Under the pieces are notes generated by a model. That model was not told the origin of the DNA. It ran no database searches and worked only from the letters and a program-made list of their open reading frames with translations. Below, piece after piece: positions 16,201 to 27,467 of a stretch of 64,000 bases of DNA. A program made the position numbers and the translations under genes. Position 1 is the first letter of the stretch. Every line of letters begins with the position of its first letter. Origin of the DNA: Lepus europaeus (Eukaryota > Chordata > Mammalia > Lagomorpha > Leporidae). The stretch lies in assembly GCF_033115175.1 (NCBI RefSeq), contig NC_084831.1:47958002-48022001 (forward strand), in the 5' to 3' direction.

Positions 16201-16968
16201 CTTGAAGGAGACCAGTGCCTGGGCGTTAACACCAGTGAATATATTATTCTTCCACTCTCCTGCAAGGACCACCCAAAGGATCTGTGCATTCCTCAGTGTA
16301 AGCTCAGATTCCCCAGCAATGTCTCTTGCCAGGTAACCAGGGAGCCCTGGTCATGTGGCACCTCCCACAGGACTGCCTAGTGTCCCAGCCACACTCTGAG
16401 TCTTCCCACGAAGCCTCAGTGTTTTCACAGTCCTGGCACACAAGCCTCCCATAGTCCTGAGTATCCAGCCCCTTGTGTATTCTCACTCGACTCAGGAGTC
16501 TCCACTTGGCTGATTGTTGGGCACAGACACAAACTGGAGCAACTGTTACATATGTCCAAAATGGCACCTGCTCTCTCTCAGCTTGTCATGGACGCCTTTG
16601 TAGGATGATTGGGAGAGAGAAAACATGCCTGCCTCTTTGTTTTTTCTCCTCTAGTTTGGCGGACACACTATCCCCAATGGGGCTCCAAGCTGGATTCCCT
16701 CTAGGCTCTTCCTGCAGCTTTTTCACCAGTGGTTTGGGCTGCTGCAGTCTGGTCCCACCTTGCTCTCCAATGCTGATGCAGTGGTTCTCGGCTGGTGGGG
16801 TCCTAACTTGTGCAAGTCTTCGCCTTCCACATAGGTCCATTGTGTTCCTCCTCTGCTATTTTCTCCCTAATTCTTCCCTAAGATTGTTCTCTTTCCACTT
16901 TTTTTAAACTTATCTTCTCCTAGACTCAAGCAGCAAGCTCCCTCCCTACTCTACCATCTTAAAGTATC
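13241..16968 (-). mobile_element. Younger L1 in antisense, internally deleted
   Basis: The ORF2 3' region (complement of the 'half-way' L1 signatures such as TTCCCACCAACAATGGATT and the AGTTGGTG-type segments) runs from about 13241. It ends at about 16968, where the complement reads AAGATGGTAGAGTAGGGAGG, an L1 5' start. At about 3.3 kb of its own sequence it is much shorter than a full L1, so it is internally deleted. It is itself split by the L1 3' fragment at 13580-14050. All frames are broken. Confidence 0.75.
13580..14050 (+). mobile_element. 5'-truncated rabbit L1 3'UTR insertion
   Basis: Starts ACTTTGACTATGGCC and ends ATTTATTAAATAAAAGTTAAAAAAAG, with the G-rich tract (GGGATGGGGGAGGGAGTGGG and following) before the tail. 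Likely target duplication ATGTCTTTTTA before and ATGTCTGTTTA after. It is in the opposite orientation to its host L1. Confidence 0.85.
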
Positions 16969-17976
16969 TGAAGTTTCTTATAATAAATGTAAATCCCCGC
17001 TCAGATGAATAATGTGTAAATATTTTCTCCCATTCTACTGATTGTTTCTTCACTCTGTTGATTGTTTCCTTCTTTTATTTATTCCAATGTGTCTATTTTT
17101 ACTTTAGTTATTTGTTTTTTGAGAGACTTATCCAAAATAATCTTTGCCTACATCAACGTCTTAATGTGTTTCCCCTATGATTTCTACTAGCAATTTCATA
17201 GTTTCAGGTCTTACATTAGATCGTTGAAACATTTTGAGTTGATTTTTGTATAGAGTGAGAACAAAGGATTAAGTTTAAATCATCTGCATGTGCATAGCCA
17301 GTTTTTCTAGTTCCATTTCTTTTTTATTTTTATTTTGTTCTTGTTTTTTGTTTTCAGTATCATTTATGGGAGAGACTTTCCTCTCTCTAGATTGTTTTTG
17401 GCAACTGATCTGATCTGATTACTACAGATGTATAGATTAATTTGTGGGATCTCTGTTCCACTGGTCCATGTGTCTGTTTTTATGCCAGTATCATGCTTTC
17501 TTGATTGCTACTGCTTTTTTTTTTTTAAGGTATTGTGATGCCTCCAGATTTATTTATTTATTTCTGGGATCATGTTAGCTATCTTTGGTCTTTTGTGGTT
17601 CTGTATGAATTTTAGAAATTTTTTTTTTGGTCTTCTCTTTAAAGAATGTCATTGGTGTTTTCACAAGGATTACTGAGTCTCTAAATCACTTTGAATAATA
17701 TAGTCATTTCAGCAATTTTAATTCTTCCAGTGCATGAACATGAAATATATCCTTTATAATTTCTTCCATCAGTGTTTTATAATTTTCACTGTAGAGATCT
17801 TGCAATTACTTAAATTTATTCCTAAATTTTTTTATAGTTATTGTGAATGGGATTATTTTCTTATATTTCAGCAACTTATTAGTGTGTAAGAATGTGACTC
17901 TTTAAAATGTTGACTTTGTATCCTACAAAACTCATTTATCAATTCTAATGCTTTTTGCTGGACTATTTAGTTTTTT

Positions 17977-18333
17977 CTACATAATTGTGTCATCTACAAA
18001 CCTGGGTATTATGGATTTATTTTTTAATTTGGATGCCCATTTTTTTCTCTTGGTAATTGCTCTTGCTAAGTCTTCCAATACTATATTTAATAAAAGTGGT
18101 GAAACTGAACAACCTTGACTTTTTCCTGCCCTTACAGGAAACATATTTAGCTTTTCTCTGTTTAGTAAGATATTGACTGTGGTCTTGTCATTTGTAACCT
18201 TTAGCACTGTGAGGTATCTTTCTTCTATATCTAATTTGTTGAGAATTTTTATCATGAAGAGATGTTGACTCTTATCAAGTGATTTTCTGCATCTATTGAG
18301 ATGATCACATGGCTTTGGTGTTCTTTTTTCCAT
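17977..18333 (-). pseudogene. L1 ORF2 reverse-transcriptase fragment
   Basis: A short open stretch reads DKSQHLFMIKILNKLDIEER and later GKSQGCSVSPLLLNIVLED, ending in FVDDTIM. It is recognisable as the palm of L1 reverse transcriptase with its Y/FxDD active site. It is a decayed piece of the large antisense L1 (12841-24778) with stops on both sides and no function of its own. Confidence 0.85.
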
Positions 18334-18830
18334 TGATATAATTTATTAGGTTTATTGATTTGCAAATGTTAAACCATCTTTGTTCCCTGTGATAAGTTCC
18401 ATTTGATCATGGTTTATGGTCTTTTTCATGTGCTGTGGTAAGCTGTTACTAGTATTTTGTTGAGAATTTTTGCATCGATGTTCATCAAGGATGTTTGTCT
18501 TTAGTTTTCATTGTTTTATTGTGTCTGTCGTTTTTTGTATCAGGGTAGTGCTACCTTATAAAGGAGTTTAACAATTTTATTTTCACCTTTTGGAAACAAA
18601 TTAGTTCTTTAAATGTTTTATAGAATTCTGCTATAAAACAATCAGGTCCTAAACTTTTCTTCGATAGGAGACTTTTAATTATTTCAGTCTTGTTATTTGT
18701 TGTCTATTTAGATTTTCTATATCATACTGATTCAATCTGGCTAGGTTGCATGTGTCCATGAATTTATGTATTTCTCCCAGCTTTTCCAAGTTGTCAACAT
18801 GTAGTTATTCATTGTATTTTGTTATGATTG

Positions 18831-19138
18831 ATTTTTTAAACGTTTGTTTATTTGAAAGAGTGACAGAGATGGAGAAAGGGAAAGAGATCTATCCACTGGT
18901 TTACTCCTCAAATGGCTGCAATGGTTGGGGCTGGGCTAGGTGGATGCAAGAGCTAGGAACACTATCCTGGTCTCCCATGTGGGTGGCAGGGATCCAATTA
19001 CTTGTACTATCCTCTGCTGCCTTTCCTGGTGTCTTAGAAGAGAGCCACATCAGAAGCACAACAGCTGGGAGTAGAATCTAATATGTGATACTGGCATCAC
19101 ACACTGTAGCTTAAACCTTCCACATTACAGCATTGGCC
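18831..19138 (-). mobile_element. CSINE, older diverged copy
   Basis: Antisense copy starting TTTATTTGAAAGAGTGACAG and ending GCATTGGCC. It is flanked by a short duplication, ATGATTG (18824-18830 and 19139-19145). It lies inside the large L1. Confidence 0.85.
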
Positions 19139-19309
19139 ATGATTGTTTCTCAGGTATTAGTTCAAGTATCTTCTTTCTCTAATTTTATTTGAATTTTTTC
19201 TTTCTTTTTCTATCTTACTCTGGCTTAAGTTTTGTTTATTTTAAAAAACCACAATAACTTTTGTTAATCTTTATATATATTTACATATATGTTTATGTAT
19301 ATGTATATA

Positions 19310-19604
19310 TATTTAAATATTTATTTAATTTGAAATGTAGAGTTACAGAGAGAGGGAGAAAAAGAGAGAGTTTCCATCTGCTGATTCACTCATCAAATTG
19401 AGCTAGGCTGTAGCGAGGAGCCAGGAGCTTCATCTAGGTCTCCCACATGGGTGGCAGAGACTCAAGTATTGGGCCATCTTCTGGTGCTTTCCCAGGTGAA
19501 TTAGCAGGAAGCTGGATCAAAAGAGGAGCAGCCAGATAAGAACTCATATGGAATGCTGACGTTGCTGTCACTGGCTTAACCAGATATGACACAACACCAG
19601 CCCC
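19310..19604 (-). mobile_element. CSINE, older diverged copy
   Basis: Antisense copy reading TTTAATTTGAAATGTAGAG...ACAACACCAGCCCC. It is diverged, and I could not assign clear flanking duplications because it borders TA-rich sequence. Confidence 0.82.
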
Positions 19605-19680
19605 TGTATTTTTTTTGTTTGTTTGTTTGTTTTTAGTTTCAGATTCATTTACAATTGCTCTGATGTTTATTATTTCTTTC

Positions 19681-19703
19681 TTTCTTTTCTTTTTTTTTTT
19701 CTT

Positions 19704-19736
<33 letters not shown>

Positions 19737-20067
19737 ACAGGCAGAGTGGGCAGGAGAGAGAGAGACAGAGAGAAAGGTCTTCCTTTTTGCCGTTGGTTCA
19801 CCCCCCAAAGGCCGCGCTGTGGCCGGTGCGCTGTGGCCGGTGCACTGCACTGATCTGAAGCCAGGAGCCAGGTGCTTCTCCTGGTCTCCCAAGTGGGGGC
19901 AGGACCCAAGCACTTGGGCCATCCTCCACTGCACTCCCGGGCCATAGCAGAGAGCTGGACTGGAAGAGGAGCAACCAGGACAGAATCCGGCACCCTGACC
20001 GGGACTAGAACCTGGTATGCCGGCACCGCAGGCAGAGGATTAGCCTATTGAGCTGCAGTGCCAACCA
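19681..20067 (-). mobile_element. CSINE, first of a tandem pair
   Basis: Young-looking antisense copy with a long T-run (to about 19735), then GACAGGCAGAGTGGGCAGG, ending GTGCCAACCA. The target TTTATTATTTCTTTC is present before it (19666-19680) and after it (20068-20082), where it also starts the next SINE. Confidence 0.93.
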
Positions 20068-20082
20068 TTTATTATTTCTTTC

Positions 20083-20441
20083 TTTCTTTCTTTTCTTTTT
20101 TTTTTTTTTTTTTTGACAGGCAGAGTGGACAGGAGAGAGAGAGACAGAGAGAAAGGTCTTCCTTTTGCCGTTGGTTCACCCTCCAATGGCCGCCGCGGTA
20201 GGCGTGCTGCGGCCGGCGCACCGCGCTGTTCCGATGGCAGGAGCCAGGTGCTTCTCCTGGTCTGCCATGGGGTGCAGGGCCCAAGCACTTGGGCCATCCT
20301 CCACTGCACTGCCTGGCCACAGCAGAGAGCTGGCCTGGAAGAGGGGCAACTGGGACAGGATCGGTGCCCCGACCGGGACTAGAACCCGGTGTGCCGGCTC
20401 CGCAAGGCAGAGGATTAGCCTATTGAGCCACGGCGCCGGCC
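20083..20441 (-). mobile_element. CSINE, second of a tandem pair
   Basis: Antisense copy very similar to its left neighbour, ending CGGCGCCGGCC at 20441. It is followed by a third, partial copy of the target (TATTATTTCT, 20442-20451). The pair shares orientation and target sequence. Confidence 0.93.
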
Positions 20442-21474
20442 TATTATTTCTATCCTACTAATTTTGGGTTTATTTTCTGTGTCCTTGACATGCATAATTA
20501 AGCCTGTATTTCAATTTTTTTTAAGGAATGTGTTTACTGCCATAAACTTTGTTTTTGTACTGTTTCCTAAATCCCACAGATTTTTGAAATTTTGTGTTCA
20601 TCTTTATTTGTTTAAATAAATTGTTTTATTTCATTATTAATTGCTTTAGTCACTCAGGGACATGTTGTTGAGTTTGTGTACTCCCCGTAGTTCTTTTGAT
20701 TTCTAGTTTAATTCTTTTGTGGTCTCAGAAGATACATGATATGATTTTTTAAAATTTACTCAGGCTTGTATTGTGGCCCAACATATGGTCTGTATTGAAG
20801 AATATTTCATATGCTGATGAGTAGAATGTATATTCTCCAGCTGTTGAATGAACTGTAAATGTCTGTTAGGTCCATTTAACATATAGTTTGGTAAATTCTA
20901 TGTGTTTTTTGTTGATTTTCTTCCAAGATAATCTATCCTTTGATTAAAATGGAGTATTAAAGTCTCCAACTATTATTGCATTGGCATTTAAGCCTTTAGA
21001 TCTAAAAATATGTGCTTTATAAATTTGTGTGGACTGGTGTTATGTGTACCTATATTTATGATTGATGATAATTTCTTGCTGAATTGATCCTTTGTTTATA
21101 TATAATGACTTCCCTTTTTACAGTTTTGACCTAAAGTCTTTGTTATTAGATACAAGGATAGCTACCCCAACTTGAGGGCCTTTGGTTTCCATTTGTGTGG
21201 ACAGTCATTTTGCAACCAGTTACTTTCGGTCTGTATGTATTTTTACTAGTGAAGTAAGTTTCTTGTAGGCAACATGTAGTTGGGTCTTGATATTTTATCC
21301 ATTAGACCAGTGTACATCTATTGATTGAAGAATTGATTCCATTTACATTCAAGGTTATTACTGAGGGGTAAGTACTCCTCTCATTTTGGTAATTCTGATT
21401 TTTTAAATATAATTTGGTTCTCTCTGCCTTTTCTATTCTGGAATTAAAATATACATTTATTTTGGTGCAAAATT

Positions 21475-21618
21475 TTTTAAATCTGTGCATAGTTTTATCA
21501 TAATACACATGAATTTCCTGAAGATTGATTAATTGATATGGATTTCTAAAATTTTTTTCATGAACATAAACTTACATTTTAATTTCATTTTCCACAAAAT
21601 TTTTGAAGTACTTTATAT
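21475..21618. repeat. Diverged copy of a MITE-like palindromic repeat
   Basis: Contains AAACTTACATTTTAATTTC and CACAAAATTTTTGAAGTAC, resembling the right end of the element seen at 53349-53529. It lies within the large L1. The left end is poorly preserved. Confidence 0.4.
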
Positions 21619-22253
21619 TTTTCTTGGTGGTTTGATGATTTTCTGTCTGGATAAGGTTTGAGTTTCTTTTCTGTCTTCGAATCTGCACTAATACTGTGTT
21701 TTGTACTTCCATTTGTTTTCACGTTAGTAGTTATCCTTTCAAGACAGGACTCCCTGATGTATTTCTAGGATAGCTAATCTAGAAATTATGAGTTCCCTTT
21801 GTTTTTGCTTATCTATGGGAAGACATTATTTCTTCTTCATTTCTCATAGCTTGGCTGGATATTGTATTCATGGTAGGCAGGCCTTTGAATATATCTCATT
21901 GTTTTCTGGCCTATAAGATTTCTTCTGAGACATCTGCTATTAGTCTAATGGATATTCATCTATGTGACAATGATTTCACTGTTTTTAAAATTCTCTCCTT
22001 GTTTTTGACTTTTGACAGTTTGTAAAATGCCTTGAAAAGGCCTTTATTAAGTCTTGTTGGGGTCCTTGGAGATAAATGGACCTAGATGTTCATATCTCTT
22101 TCAAGATCTGAGAAATTTTAAGCTATCATTTCATTAAATAAGTTTGCAGTGCCTTTCCACTTATCTCCTCCTTCAGGTATACCCATAATGTGAATATTTG
22201 TTCACCTGATGGTATCCCCTACTTCTTGTATGCTTTATTCATTCTTTTTAGTT

Positions 22254-22258
<5 letters not shown>

Positions 22259-22304
<46 letters not shown>

Positions 22305-22312
22305 TTTTTTTT
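22259..22312 (+). repeat. (CT)n simple repeat followed by a T-run
   Basis: About 18 uninterrupted CT units (22259-22296) then a run of T to about 22312. Likely to vary in length between individuals. Confidence 0.95.
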
Positions 22313-22344
22313 GTCTTACTGGATTATGCTGAAAGACCTGTCTT

Positions 22345-22657
22345 TGGCCGGTGCCGCGGCTCAGTAGGCTAATCCTCTGCCTGTGGTGCCGGCACTCTGT
22401 GTTCTAGTCCCAGTTGGGGCACCAGATTCTGTCCCTGTTGCTCCTCTTCCAGTCCAGCTCTCTGCTGTGGCCCACGAAGGCAGTGGAGGATGGCCCAAGT
22501 GCTTGGGCCCTGCACCTGCATGGGAGACCAGGAGGAAGTACCTGGCTCCTGGCTTCGGATCAGCGCAGTGCCGGCCGTAGTGGCCATTTGAGGAGTGAAC
22601 CAACGGAAGGAAGACCTTTCTGTCTGTCTCTCTCTCACTAACTAAAAAAAAAAAAAA
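22345..22657 (+). mobile_element. CSINE, full length and young
   Basis: Head GGCCGGTGCCGCGGCTC through an A-run. A perfect 13-bp target duplication, AAAGACCTGTCTT, flanks it at 22332-22344 and 22658-22670. Confidence 0.95.
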
Positions 22658-23279
22658 AAAGACCTGTCTTCACTCTCAGAAATTTAGCTCAATATAGTTT
22701 GCTGCTGAAGTTCTCAATTATATTTTTTATTTCATTGACTCAAGCTTTCAGCCCCCAAATTTCCTGATTCTTTTTTATGTATATTTCTTTGTTGAGTTTC
22801 TCATTCACCATGATTTCTTTATTTCTTTGAATTGGCTATCTGTATTCTCTTGCATCTCATTGAATTTCCTTAGAATCATTAATAATTATTTTGAATTGTT
22901 TTTCTGGCATTGCGTAGATTCCCTTCAAATTGCAATTGATTTCCGGAGATTAATTGTGTTCCTTTGGAAGTGTCATGCTTCCTTGTTTTTTGTTTCCTAT
23001 GTCCCTAAGTTGATGTCTGTGCATCTTTTGTAATAATTATTTTTTCAGTTTTATGGAATATCTTTTGTTGGAAAAGACTTTTTTTTTATATGAGATGTGG
23101 GGTGTTAGATGGATAGTGATTTTGCCTTTTGTTCCAGGTCAGATCTGAAACGTAGCATCCATCTGATTTCTTCAACTGTAATCAACGTCAGTGGTCTGTA
23201 TAAGTGCTACATTGTATAGACGGCAGCAGTTGTGGAGGTAGTAGTATGACTTTGCAATAGAGATAGTCTCCCGAAAGTG

Positions 23280-24330
23280 TGTGTCCTCAGGACCCGCAGA
23301 GGTGAGTGCTGATGGCATGGGGGTTTCTAATGGTACCAGCCATGGTCTTGATGCTGTGGACATAGAGAACACTGACCCCAGTCCTGCCGGATAAGCCTGG
23401 GTGACACTAGTGTTTGTAAAACCTGCAGCCACTATTCCAGGGCCACAGTATACAGGGGACCATCCCCAGGTCCTGTGGAAGAGATTGTGGGTGATGGCAG
23501 GGTTGTGGCATTAACAGCCACAGTCCCAGAGCTGCAGAGTGCAGATGGACCTTCCCAAGGCACTACACGGCAAGTGAAGGTAATGCTGGGGTTTATGTCA
23601 CCAACAGTTGTGGCGCTGGATTTGCAGGATGCAGAGGGGAATGTCTCCAGATCTTGCTAGGCAAGCACAGGTCAAGCCTAGTGTAATACCAGTAGTTACA
23701 GTTGCAGGCCCACAGGATCAGGAAACTTATCCCAGATCCCATGGGAGGAGCACAAGTGACTCAGGGATATAGCACAACCAACCACTGTCCTGGAGGTGCA
23801 AAACATTCATTGGAACATCCACAGGTGCCGAGGGATAAGCACAGGTAGTGCTTCAGGCTTACAATAGCCATAGTCCTGTACCTACAGGGTGCTGATGCGT
23901 CCATCCCTAGATGTGAGTACAGGTGGTGATGGAGCTTGTGGCACTGATGGCCATAGTCCTGGAGTTACAAGGACATGAATGGGTTCATACTCAGGTTCTA
24001 CAGGGTGAGCACGGGTGATGCTGGGGCTTTTCTTCCCACGCTGTGGTCTTGCAGCTGTGGAACACGGTAACACTAGGGTTTGTGCACCCAATGGCTGTGG
24101 GCCCTGAGCTGTGAGATGTGGAGGGGATCTTCTTCAGGCACTGCTAAGGCTTGTGTACTGACACTGTGAATCCTAAGCTGGAAGACACAAAAGGGACCTT
24201 CTGCAAGTCCTGCAGGATGAACAAGGATGACACCAGCATGTGTGTACCAGTCTTACAGGTATGGGATGCTGAGGGGCATCCTGAGCTGGGCACTGGTCCA
24301 GGGGCTCATGGACGTGTCTGAGGCTGCCTG
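23280..24330. repeat. Degenerate tandem array, period about 87 bp
   Basis: A recurring module with a core like AACAGCCACAGTCCTGGAGCT, then CAGGATGC(T)GATGG, then CAGG(N)GAGCACAGGTGATGC. Core landmarks fall at about 23426, 23515, 23603, 23690, 23778, 23865, 23948 and 24036, so spacing is mostly 85-90 bp. Two later units (near 24091 and 24158) are shorter, and another lies near 24246. It sits at the 5' end of the antisense L1, directly before the L1 start at about 24770, so it may be a 5'UTR monomer array. It is not coding. Confidence 0.7.
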
Positions 24331-24778
24331 CAGGTCCCAGGGCAGAACGGAGTCTAGTAGTGGCTGTGCTATTGCAAAATGGGTGCTGGTGACTGAGGAT
24401 GCCCCATCTTCTTTGGAGCAATGCAGTTGCTCAGGTCCTAGTCAACTTCCCAAACTGGAGTTGAAACCTTTGAGGACTGTGGAATTCTATAGTTCGGACT
24501 AGAGGTCTTAAGTGATGATGGGATCACTGGTGCTTTTCCACTTAAAATTTCCTAGCAATTTGGAGTCCTGTCCTGCCCCACCTCCACACCAGGCCATAAA
24601 TTCAGTTCCTCCTTCTCTATGTGGTCTGAGTCTCAATGCTGTTTAGGGTTCCCATCACTTCTTTGCTGATTTCCACAGTACTACCTCAAGGAAATGCAGT
24701 CCTTCTTTGTTGCCCTGGTTGTCTATGGCAGAGGTGAGTACAGAGTATTTCTATACAGCCATCTTGGATCTACCCATT

Positions 24779-25140
24779 TCTTAACCACTTAAACACCACA
24801 AATTTATTATCTTAAAATCTGAAGTCTGGTGGGTTTAGCTGATTTTTCTACCTTAAGCCACATAGACTGAAAACCAAATTGTTTGAAAGGGCTAGGCTCT
24901 GGGGAAGAATATGCTTCCAGGATATTTCAGGCTTTTGGTGGAGTTTAGTTCCATGCCATCGTAAGATTGATGTCCCCATTTCCAGCAGTTGGAAAGGGGG
25001 GCTTCTAGCGGTCACTGACGTCCCCAGGCCAGGACTGCCTTTGTCTTCAAGTCTACTCACAGGGATCTCTCTGGCTGACTGATGTGTATCTTCCTCATCC
25101 AGTTTTAGGGTCCAAGGGCCTATCTGGATAAAGTACAGTA
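24779..25140. repeat. Ancient interspersed repeat, right part
   Basis: Begins AACACCACAAATTTATTATC...GAAGTCTGG and continues through GGGGAAGAATATGCTTCCAG to TCTCTCTGGCTGACTGATG. It is the same old family as 12700-12840 and more complete here. I do not assign a family name. Confidence 0.5.
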
Positions 25141-25470
25141 TCTCCCTATTTTAGGATCAACAGGTTAGCAACTTTAATTGCTTATAAAAAACACCTGTTG
25201 CAAAGTCACGTACCATATTACAGGCCATGTAATGGCCATATTGGAAGCCATATAAAGGGGTAGAAAATGCACAGAACCAACTGATCTTGGTTCAAATTTA
25301 GTCCTACTGCCACTCCAAGGTTTAAAATATTTCATGGTGTGGTGAGGTGGCAGTAGTATCATGAGATTTATGGTTCTTTGTTAGGATTATTCATAAAGTG
25401 TTTCTGCTCATCATAGACACTCATCCCCTTACCCACAGATGGTACTTCTCCTTGTTTTCTACAGTGCTTT

Positions 25471-25798
25471 CTTTTTTTTAAAAAAAAATTATTTATTTAT
25501 TTGAAAGGCATAATCAGAGAGAGAGAGAGAGAGAGAGGTCTTCCATCTGCTGGTTCACTTCTAAAATTGCTGCAGCAGCCAGGGCTGGGTCAGGTTGAAG
25601 CCAGGAGCTTCTTCCAGCTCTCCAAAGTGGGAGCATAGTCCCAGGCACTTGGGCCATTCTCCACTGCTTTCCCAGGCACATTAGCAGGAAGCTGGGTTGG
25701 AAACAGAGCAACCAAGGAGCTGAGACAAGAACTGGCGCCCATATGGGTTGCCATTGTTGTAGGCAGCAGCTTAACTTGCTGCGCCACAGTGCTGGCCT
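25471..25798 (-). mobile_element. CSINE
   Basis: Antisense copy: T/A-rich tail, ATTTATTTATTTGAAAGGC, GA repeat, body, and an end in GCCACAGTGCTGGCCTC. It overlaps two spurious minus-strand reading frames. Confidence 0.92.
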
Positions 25799-25904
25799 CC
25801 ACACTTCCTTCTGTAACAGATTCTAGAGAACAGAAGGCTTTAGTTGCCTCTTTCTTAGTGGTAATTTAAGTAGAGGGACTAAGAAGTTTGTTCTCTAGTC
25901 CAAT

Positions 25905-26095
25905 CTTCATTTTCTTCTTAATTTGAGAAGAAGAGAGACATAGATAAGAGAATGCTTCCATCCAATACTTTGCTCCCCTCTTCAAATGCCTGCAACAGCT
26001 AGCGCTGGGCCAGACGGAAGCCAGCAGCTGGAAGCTAAATCCAGGTCTCCCACATGGGTTCCAGGTAACTGCTAGGCCAAATAAATGCCTGCCCT
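25905..26095 (-). mobile_element. CSINE fragment, strongly diverged
   Basis: Matches the complemented middle of the CSINE (CAGCTAGCGCTGGGCCAGAC, CCAGGTCTCCCACATGGGTT) but is shortened at both ends and has no clear flanking duplication. Confidence 0.65.
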
Positions 26096-26239
26096 GTTTT
26101 CTCACTGTTTGGCACCAGTCTTAATCTCATCTAAAAATTCTCAGAGCCATTCCCCAATTCTATTAATCTTACTCTGCATCTAATTGTGTGTTGTTTCCTT
26201 TCCTCATGTGATACTTGTAGTGGGACTCCTCTCTATAAA

Positions 26240-26350
26240 AGAGGTCTTTAAAAAGTTCACAAGAAATGCGTATTATGAAAAAAAAATACATAGATTTCTA
26301 AAATTTTACCTTTTAATTCTACTTTCCTTGAACTTTTTGAAGTGTCCTCA
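26240..26350. repeat. MITE-like palindromic repeat, short copy
   Basis: The left end GGTCTTTAAAAAGTTCAC is roughly the reverse complement of the right end GAACTTTTTGAAGTGTCC. It shares TTTTAATTCTA and the GAACTTTTTGAAGT end with the copy at 53349-53529. Confidence 0.55.
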
Positions 26351-27435
26351 TATTTCTACTGCTGTTGCCTTTAAAGACCTAATGCCCCTTTGCTTAGAAT
26401 ATTGCAGAAACAATTAGCCCCTCTTCTATTACTGTGAAGATCTGCACCCCTCCCACCATGCTGCCAAGATATCCGGCATGTCCTCCCTGATTAACCCTTG
26501 AATGGTGCCCCATTCTCTCAAGGGAAAGTTCAAACAAGCTCTGTCACATTCTAGCCCCACCTTACCTCACTGCAAACAGCTCCTGCCAGTTTCACCAAAC
26601 TGCGCCCCGTTTACCTTGGATTTCCAATGGTCACCATCTTTTTGCCCTAACAAATACACTTAGAGAGCCAATCTCACTATTATGGTCTTCATAAAACATT
26701 GCTTAATTCTCTGGCATTCCATTCATAGCTCTTTAATTATGTCATTTGTAATAATCGCTTTATCTTTTTCCTTCTCTGAACTCTGAATACCTTTGATTCC
26801 TATCTCTTAGGATAAACTTGGTGTTTATTGGCTAGTGCCATTTGGAACATGAAAAAGAAGACAAAAGAACCTAGAAGAGAAAATAGTCTCACAAAGGATG
26901 AGGTCATGGAAAAAAAATCACACACTTGAAGGTCAGAATATTCCTGCTTACAGAACTGACAAATTCTCCAGCTTTTCAGAGCTGATAAAGCCACTTAAAT
27001 TTTAAAACAGTTGAACACGTATGTGGAATTTAGGTATCTCAATTGCATGAATAACAGAATGTTATTTACAGCTCTGCTTTTTAATTTTTATTTTCACATA
27101 AATGAAAATACATTTGAATTATATTTGAATAAATATTCAGGCATAGACAAAATAACAATTTTCCTTATTTTGGGGAATAGGATGTTTTAAAGTGACACAG
27201 CACATACATGTATTATTTAGATTGTTAAATATACTTAGGCACTTCTTAAAATGATGTTGTGTGAAATTAGGAATAAATTTCTTCTCAGCCAACTAACTAT
27301 TCCCAAAGGAAACTAATGTTGAGTAGAAGTCATAGGATTTTATTTTTTGATAAAGCAAGAAGAAACTTATATCTTGATTTTTAAAAAGGCTGCCATAAAT
27401 ATTTTAAGATTACATCTTCAATTTGAGTATTTGAA
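26351..27435. other. Intergenic sequence, no gene seen
   Basis: Between the PRKAA2 and FYB2 3' ends. The part at 26400-26700 looks like an old diverged repeat (possibly L2-like), judging by its C-rich composition. I could not confirm a family. The rest appears unique. Confidence 0.5.
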
Positions 27436-27467
27436 AGACCTTGGCCAATAAATTCCTATAAGAGACA

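Larger units (their letters stand above)
12841..24778 (-). mobile_element. Large old L1 in antisense, with several younger insertions
   Basis: The 3' end lies at about 12841 (the TTCAACACATGTACAGCACA region typical of L1M 3' ends, complemented). The 5' end lies at about 24770, where the complement reads GTAGATCCAAGATGGCTG, the usual L1 5' start. The element proper covers about 12841-13240 and 16969-24778. ORF2 remains occur at 17.0-18.8 kb and elsewhere (reverse-transcriptase piece at 17977-18333), and a tandem array occupies the 5' part. Its frames are broken throughout and it has no coding capacity. It is interrupted by a younger L1 (13241-16968), SINEs and a CT repeat. Confidence 0.8.

Noticed and set aside
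16304..16907. Pair of opposing frames, 87 and 144 codons
   Set aside because: GC-richer L1 5' region in antisense. No family similarity, and the frames do not extend across its boundaries.
23280..24330. CRISPR-like array
   Set aside because: Units are degenerate throughout with no conserved-repeat/unique-spacer pattern, and the context is a mammalian L1.
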